Assembly (NCBI GenBank): GCA_963809695.1
Contig: CAWEKI010000009.1
Coordinates: 558,001 to 622,000, forward strand
Length of the DNA: 64,000 bases
Source: JAGDMJ01 sp963809695
Lineage (GTDB): Bacteria; Bacteroidota; Ignavibacteria; UBA10030; UBA6906
Direction: 5' to 3'
Part shown: in pieces, positions 59,870-64,000 of the stretch
Layout of the letters: every line of letters starts with the position of its first letter
Position numbering within the stretch: position 1 is the stretch's first letter
Program-made: the position numbers and the translations under genes
The notes under the pieces: model-generated
Told to the model about the DNA's origin: nothing
Database searches by the model: none
What the model saw: the letters and a program-made list of their open reading frames with translations, nothing else

Positions 59870-60844
59870 TCACCTGTCGCGTTGGAGTTTTTCGAGCCGT
59901 GCAATATCAGCGTCTACCATCATTGCCACGAGCCCTTTGAAGTCCAGACGGGGTTTCCAGCCCAAGACCCGGCGGGCTTTCCCGGAGTCACCCAGGAGAC
60001 GGTTCACTTCGGCAGGACGGATCAATGCAGCATCAACCTTCACATACTTCTTCCAGTCGAGCCCGGCGTGATCAAAAGCCGCTCTTGCAAAATCCCGTAC
60101 GCTGTGTGCTTTGCCAGTGGCGATAACAAAATCTTCGGGGCGTTTCTGCTGCAACATCTTCCAGATTGCCTCAACGTAGTCGCCGGCATATCCCCAATCC
60201 CGCCGTGCACCAAGATTTCCGAGGCGCAGGTCTTTGGCAAGCCCGAGCTTGATGCGGGCCACCCCGTCGGAAATCTTGCGGGTGACGAATTCCAACCCGC
60301 GCCGTGGAGATTCATGATTGAAGAGGATCCCGGACACGGTGAACATCTCGTAACTTTCGCGGTAGTTCACGGTGATGAAATGCCCGTACACTTTTGCGAC
60401 GCCGTACGGGCTCCGGGGGTGGAAGGGCGTCTTTTCGTTCTGCGGGCTCTCGACCACCTTCCCGAACATTTCACTGCTGCTGGCCTGGTAGAATTTGATC
60501 TTACGGTTGACCAGCTTGATTGCCTCGAGCACCTTGGTGACACCCAGTGCCGTGAACTCGCCGGTAAGCGCCGGCTGGATCCACGACGTCGGGACGAAGG
60601 ACTGCGCCGCAAAATTGTACACTTCGTCCGGTTCCACGTCTTCGATCAATTCGATCAGCGAAAGCTGATCCAGCAGATCGGCCTGGACGATGCTGATGCG
60701 GTCCCGGATGTGCTCGATGCGCTCGAAGTTCTCCGTGCTTGCCCGCCGCACCATGCCAGAGACTTTGTAACCTTTCTCCAGCAACAACTCAGCAAGGTAG
60801 GAGCCGTCCTGTCCGGTGATGCCTGTGATGAGGGCACGTTTCAT
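59870..60844 (-). CDS. gmd: GDP-mannose 4,6-dehydratase
   Basis: Makes GDP-4-keto-6-deoxy-D-mannose from GDP-mannose. NADP-binding ITGITGQDGSYLAELLLEKG, ASSSEMFGKV, the catalytic Tyr-Lys SPYGVAKVYGHFITVNYRES and FNHESPRRGLEFVTRKI are characteristic. 324 aa. Its product is the entry to GDP-rhamnose, GDP-fucose or perosamine. It overlaps the DUF2723 stop as ATGA. Confidence 0.95.
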   Translation of the reverse strand: MKRALITGITGQDGSYLAELLLEKGYKVSGMVRRASTENFERIEHIRDRISIVQADLLDQLSLIELIEDVEPDEVYNFAAQSFVPTSWIQPALTGEFTALGVTKVLEAIKLVNRKIKFYQASSSEMFGKVVESPQNEKTPFHPRSPYGVAKVYGHFITVNYRESYEMFTVSGILFNHESPRRGLEFVTRKISDGVARIKLGLAKDLRLGNLGARRDWGYAGDYVEAIWKMLQQKRPEDFVIATGKAHSVRDFARAAFDHAGLDWKKYVKVDAALIRPAEVNRLLGDSGKARRVLGWKPRLDFKGLVAMMVDADIARLEKLQRDR

Positions 60845-63552
60845 CCGTGGTTCGCTCCCTGTGAAGCGGTGTCGGTCTTCCCCGGCTGCTCGGAGCTGAG
60901 CCGATCCTGAGTCTGCTGGATTCTCGCCTTCAGTCCAGGATCATTGGGATATTGCGCTTGCAGCTGTTTGAGGAGATCCAGCGTTTTTCCATACTCTTTT
61001 TGCACCTCGTAGATGTCCAGCAGGACCCGGTACGGGTTCCAATACGAGCCAACATTCCCCTTTCCCTCCTCAATCATTTTCCGGCATGCCGTCTCTGCCT
61101 CATTGGCCAGCTCCTTGAACCGATCGTCGCGGCCGATGCGGTGATAGAACATTGCCAGGTCCGACGTCAGCTCCCACCCCATCGGGATCTTGGATCTCGG
61201 AATGATCGCCTCCATCCGGTCAAGGGTGGCAGCGCTCTTGTCCGTCTGGTTGGCCACATTCGCATAGTAGGTCGCGAGCCTCACGAAAGCGAAGCGCAGA
61301 TTGATCATGAGGCGCGTCGTGTTTTCATCGTAATAGACATTCGGATCTGCAATGCGGCGGAACTTGAACCCGTGCGCGGGAGTCCGCGAGAATCCTTCCG
61401 GCTCATGGAATAGGTTGGCCTCCAGGATTTCAGGATTCACCGCTATGTCCTCCCGTTCAGCCTTTTTCGGCTCCAGTCGCAATGTCAGCCCTTCCAGCCA
61501 GAGATAATCATCGAGGCCGATCTTGCTGTCAGGAGCACATGTACCGGCGAAATAGACCGGATGCTTCCACTGATTGGTCTCGATGATGTTTCTGACCATG
61601 ATGTCCTGGATGCGGATGGCCTTGGTCTGCCCGTATTGCAGCGTGTTCCGCATCGTGAATTCGATCCTCCCCTTTCGGATCGCCGCCGTATCCTGCACCC
61701 CAAACTCCCTGAACACCTCCCCGGGAACTGGAAGCTCCACGACGCGAGGCTCCCAGGCCACCGGACTAATATTGGCGATCCGGGTGTCCGAGAGACTGAT
61801 CGGCACCGGCTGAGCCTCTGAGTAGTATGGTTTATTCTTCATCTGCTGAATATACCAGGGGGTGTTTACCAGGCTCAAATTGACAATTCTGATATCCCGG
61901 CGGATTCCTTCCACGTCTTGCAGGTACCAGAGGGGGAAGGTGTCGTTGTCGCCGTTGGTGAACAGGATCGCATCTTTGTCACAGGACTGAAGCATATTGT
62001 ACGAATAGTCCCACGCCACGTAATTTCCGGACCGGTCATGTTCGTGCCAGTTGACGCGGAGCATGTTGACCGGAATGGCCAGAAAGAAGACTCCGGCGAC
62101 GCCGAGGGAGGCCGCGGCGAAGGCTTTCGGCGACTTGATGAACCGTGCGGCGTAGTCCACCAGGGCCACGACGCCCACCGCAATCCAGATGGAAAAGACA
62201 AACATGGCACCCACATAGAAGTAGTCGCGCTCACGCGGCTGCGGTTCCTGCTGGTTCTGATACAGAGCAAGGACAGGGCCCAGAATGATGAACATCGTCA
62301 GAAACACCAGTCCCATTTTCCAGTCTTTTCTGAATTGATAGTAGAGACCCAGAAGCCCGATCAGGAAAGGAATGGCCAGCGTATCCTTCCAATCAACGCC
62401 GGCATCCTGATAGTCCCCGGCCGAGCCGATGTAATTCCACCCGATGTACCGGAAGAACATATGATCCAGTTGGTACCGGATCAGGAAGTCCATATCGCTG
62501 GAATAATTCGTGTAGATCCCCTGCTGATGCGCTTCCTGGCTGTACCGGCGCGGAAAGAACAGGGGTGCTTGCCCGTACTGCTCGCGGTTGAGATAAGAAG
62601 TGAGCCGCGCGAGATTGCTGGGATCATTCTCGTTCATCGGGGGGTGTGCGTTGGAACGAATGAGCACCGAAGTGTAGGTCGTGTAGCCGAAGAATATCAG
62701 CACGATCGAGAGAAGCGCGATGTGAAGCATTCTCTGCTTCTTTTTGTACGACACGTAAACGCCATAGCAGGATGCTGCCATGATCAGCCAGGGAAGGTAG
62801 GCGATCAGATCGCTTTTCTTCCCCCCGAACTCCCCGTCCATCATCCCGGGAAGGTATTTCACAATTCCCGGGTAGACCACCCAGAACGCGATGACCGAGA
62901 CCACGGCAAACTTGGCGAAGCTGTTAAGCGTGAACTCATATTTCTTGAAGTATATGATCATCAACACGGGGAAGATCGCGAGCAGGGAGAGCAGGTGCAC
63001 GCCAAGCGAAAGGCCGATTAGGTATGCGATCAGGATGATGTACCTTTCATTCCCTTCACGGTCTGCCCGGTCCAGCCACCGGAACGCCAGCCAGATGACG
63101 GCCGTCAGGAAGAACATGCTCGCACCATAGACCTCCGCCTCGATGGAGTTGTCCCAGTAGGTCGTGGCAAAGGCGAGGGAGAGCGCGCCAATTGCGCTGG
63201 CGCCGTAGAGCGCCACCCGGTCGGCAAGCGTCTTCGGGATACCGCGGAAGTTGACGATGGCACGGACGATGATGAGGTAGACAAACCCGATCGCAATCGC
63301 GCTCAAAAGGGCGGAAAGCGCGTGGGCCCGTACCGCCTGGTCGGCGGCGAACGGGATCATCATCGCGATTCGAGCCAGGAAAAGGAAAAGGGGCGACCCG
63401 GGGGGATGAGGGACCTGCATCAGCTTCGCGGCCGCAATGAATTCGCCGACATCCCAGAACACCACGGTAGGGGCCAGGGTCAACAGATAGGTGACCAGCG
63501 CCGCAAGGAACACAACGGCTGCAACAATGCGGTTCACAATTGTGTGATTCAT
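60841..63552 (-). CDS. DUF2723 multi-pass membrane protein
   Basis: A 903-residue inner-membrane protein resembling protein O-mannosyltransferase-type GT-C enzymes. The family start VTYLLTLAPTVVFWDVGEFI and AAKLMQVPHPPGSPLFLFLA is conserved, and about ten to twelve helices follow. After about residue 500 there is a large soluble part (for example VRNIIETNQWKHPVYFAGTC) ending in a TPR-like region near 820-890. DUF2723 is typical of Bacteroidota-Chlorobiota relatives. It leads the gmd-rmd-glycosyltransferase operon, so a role in adding a glycan is plausible but unproved. Confidence 0.9.
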   Translation of the reverse strand: MNHTIVNRIVAAVVFLAALVTYLLTLAPTVVFWDVGEFIAAAKLMQVPHPPGSPLFLFLARIAMMIPFAADQAVRAHALSALLSAIAIGFVYLIIVRAIVNFRGIPKTLADRVALYGASAIGALSLAFATTYWDNSIEAEVYGASMFFLTAVIWLAFRWLDRADREGNERYIILIAYLIGLSLGVHLLSLLAIFPVLMIIYFKKYEFTLNSFAKFAVVSVIAFWVVYPGIVKYLPGMMDGEFGGKKSDLIAYLPWLIMAASCYGVYVSYKKKQRMLHIALLSIVLIFFGYTTYTSVLIRSNAHPPMNENDPSNLARLTSYLNREQYGQAPLFFPRRYSQEAHQQGIYTNYSSDMDFLIRYQLDHMFFRYIGWNYIGSAGDYQDAGVDWKDTLAIPFLIGLLGLYYQFRKDWKMGLVFLTMFIILGPVLALYQNQQEPQPRERDYFYVGAMFVFSIWIAVGVVALVDYAARFIKSPKAFAAASLGVAGVFFLAIPVNMLRVNWHEHDRSGNYVAWDYSYNMLQSCDKDAILFTNGDNDTFPLWYLQDVEGIRRDIRIVNLSLVNTPWYIQQMKNKPYYSEAQPVPISLSDTRIANISPVAWEPRVVELPVPGEVFREFGVQDTAAIRKGRIEFTMRNTLQYGQTKAIRIQDIMVRNIIETNQWKHPVYFAGTCAPDSKIGLDDYLWLEGLTLRLEPKKAEREDIAVNPEILEANLFHEPEGFSRTPAHGFKFRRIADPNVYYDENTTRLMINLRFAFVRLATYYANVANQTDKSAATLDRMEAIIPRSKIPMGWELTSDLAMFYHRIGRDDRFKELANEAETACRKMIEEGKGNVGSYWNPYRVLLDIYEVQKEYGKTLDLLKQLQAQYPNDPGLKARIQQTQDRLSSEQPGKTDTASQGANHG

Positions 63553-63636
63553 GCAGACCTCATGAAGGGGGTATTCAGAATTTTCGACAGGAACACACCA
63601 GATGGCGTACGCCGAGTATCAACGGTACAAAAATGA

Positions 63637-63665
63637 AATATACGCACAAAGGGGGTGAGATTCAA
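63637..63665 (-). promoter_or_regulatory. Candidate promoter for the DUF2723-gmd operon
   Basis: TTGAAT, a 17-base spacer and TATATT on the minus strand, about 85 bases before the DUF2723 ATG. It is in the 165-base gap after the hemW fragment. Confidence 0.5.
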
Positions 63666-63717
63666 GAAAAGCAGGGCATTGGGAATAGGGGTTTAAGGAT
63701 TGATCCCCGTACTATCT

Positions 63718-64000
63718 CTATGCCATCAATCTTCCCGCAACCTCATCACACAGCAAGAATCCTTTTGCTGTAAGCCGCAACATCGTGTCATCGAACACCG
63801 CAAGTTGATCGTGTACCAGCTGTCGGACGATCGCTTGCTGACCGTTTCCAAGCTCTATCCCGAACTCGGCCTTCAGGCGTTCCAGGTCTACCCCGTCGCT
63901 CCGCAGGCCGAGAAAGATCCGCTCGTTCACGAGCTCGTGCACTCCGACCTTTTCCAGGAACGCCAACGGAGGCTCCCGGTCCGCAAGGTGCCGGGAATAG
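63718..64000 (-). CDS. hemW: Coproporphyrinogen III oxidase-like protein HemW, C-terminal part
   Basis: The reading frame runs off the window end, and only the last ~94 residues are present. NERIFLGLRSDGVDLERLKA and LTAKGFLLCDEVAGRLMA match the C-terminal region of HemW-type radical SAM proteins, which deliver haem. The radical SAM motif lies outside, so the call rests on the tail alone. The downstream gap carries the promoter of the glycan operon. Confidence 0.75.
   Translation of the reverse strand, partial: YSRHLADREPPLAFLEKVGVHELVNERIFLGLRSDGVDLERLKAEFGIELGNGQQAIVRQLVHDQLAVFDDTMLRLTAKGFLLCDEVAGRLMA

Noticed and set aside
1..64000. Insertion sequences, prophage, CRISPR arrays, integrase or toxin-antitoxin genes
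   Set aside because: None seen by reading both strands; all gaps are short and explained by promoters, RNAs or terminators.

Overview
The window is 64 kb of densely packed, moderately GC-rich bacterial chromosome carrying almost only housekeeping and cell-envelope genes. No insertion sequence, prophage, CRISPR array or toxin-antitoxin pair was seen. It suggests a Gram-negative member of the Fibrobacterota-Chlorobiota-Bacteroidota group, most likely Ignavibacteria-like or a related lineage. Supporting this are a DUF2723 membrane protein, an HU-like/SPOR fusion, a DUF5723-like barrel, an OstA-type LptA, a TonB-receptor-like protein, a complete Kdo branch and sigma-54. Several start sites have clear Shine-Dalgarno sequences, and the best promoter candidates look like TTGnnn-17-TATATT/TATTTT. 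Neither is typical of Bacteroidia. The taxonomic call is an inference.

Layout. Positions 1-5363 (minus strand) form a tightly coupled run: ammA, ammB, a DUF2520 protein, a sugar nucleotidyltransferase, an enoyl-CoA hydratase, a membrane-anchored unknown and glyS (cut by the window edge). Positions 5613-12272 (plus) hold glmM-like, dprA, DUF3109, rpoN, hslV (with an apparent frameshift) and hslU. Positions 12282-17582 (minus) carry a TPR protein, DUF3467, a large lipoprotein and a beta-barrel protein. Positions 17775-19456 (plus) are a HIT protein and NADP isocitrate dehydrogenase. Positions 19523-22565 (minus) are a bacilliredoxin and an aconitase with an unusual basic tail. Positions 22727-28267 (plus) are clpS-alaS-gmhA, a polyprenyl-phosphate glycosylphosphotransferase and a small membrane protein.

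Positions 28323-29731 (minus) hold an HU protein and an HU-like/SPOR membrane protein. Positions 30204-40428 (minus) look like one nine-gene operon: rng-gcvT-comB-ftsK-lolA-like-UPF0104-barrel-cyclophilin-holA. Upstream of it lie the SRP RNA and tRNA-Ala(CGC), divergent from the heat-shock operon hrcA-grpE-dnaJ. That operon runs on through comEA-like, pilM-like, rsmD, coaD, an aminotransferase and a zinc-ribbon gene, ending at 47780.

Positions 47863-54148 (minus) are a lipopolysaccharide operon, kdsA-kdsC-unknown-kdsD-lptC-lptA-lptB, followed by a secreted unknown. Positions 54283-57750 (plus) are ispE, a TonB-dependent-receptor-like protein and a DinB-like protein. Positions 57767-63552 (minus) are a glycan operon: DUF2723, gmd, an rmd-like reductase and a glycosyltransferase. 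The 3' part of hemW closes the window.

Themes: envelope biogenesis dominates (Kdo synthesis, LPS transport, heptose, GDP-deoxyhexose, undecaprenyl-linked glycans, LolA). Protein quality control is also well represented (HrcA, GrpE, DnaJ, HslUV, ClpS). Eleven four-base stop/start overlaps point to pervasive translational coupling. The observations most worth following are the hslV frameshift, the basic aconitase tail, the HU/SPOR pair, the unknown gene inside the Kdo operon and the glyS start lacking a canonical codon at its ribosome-binding site.
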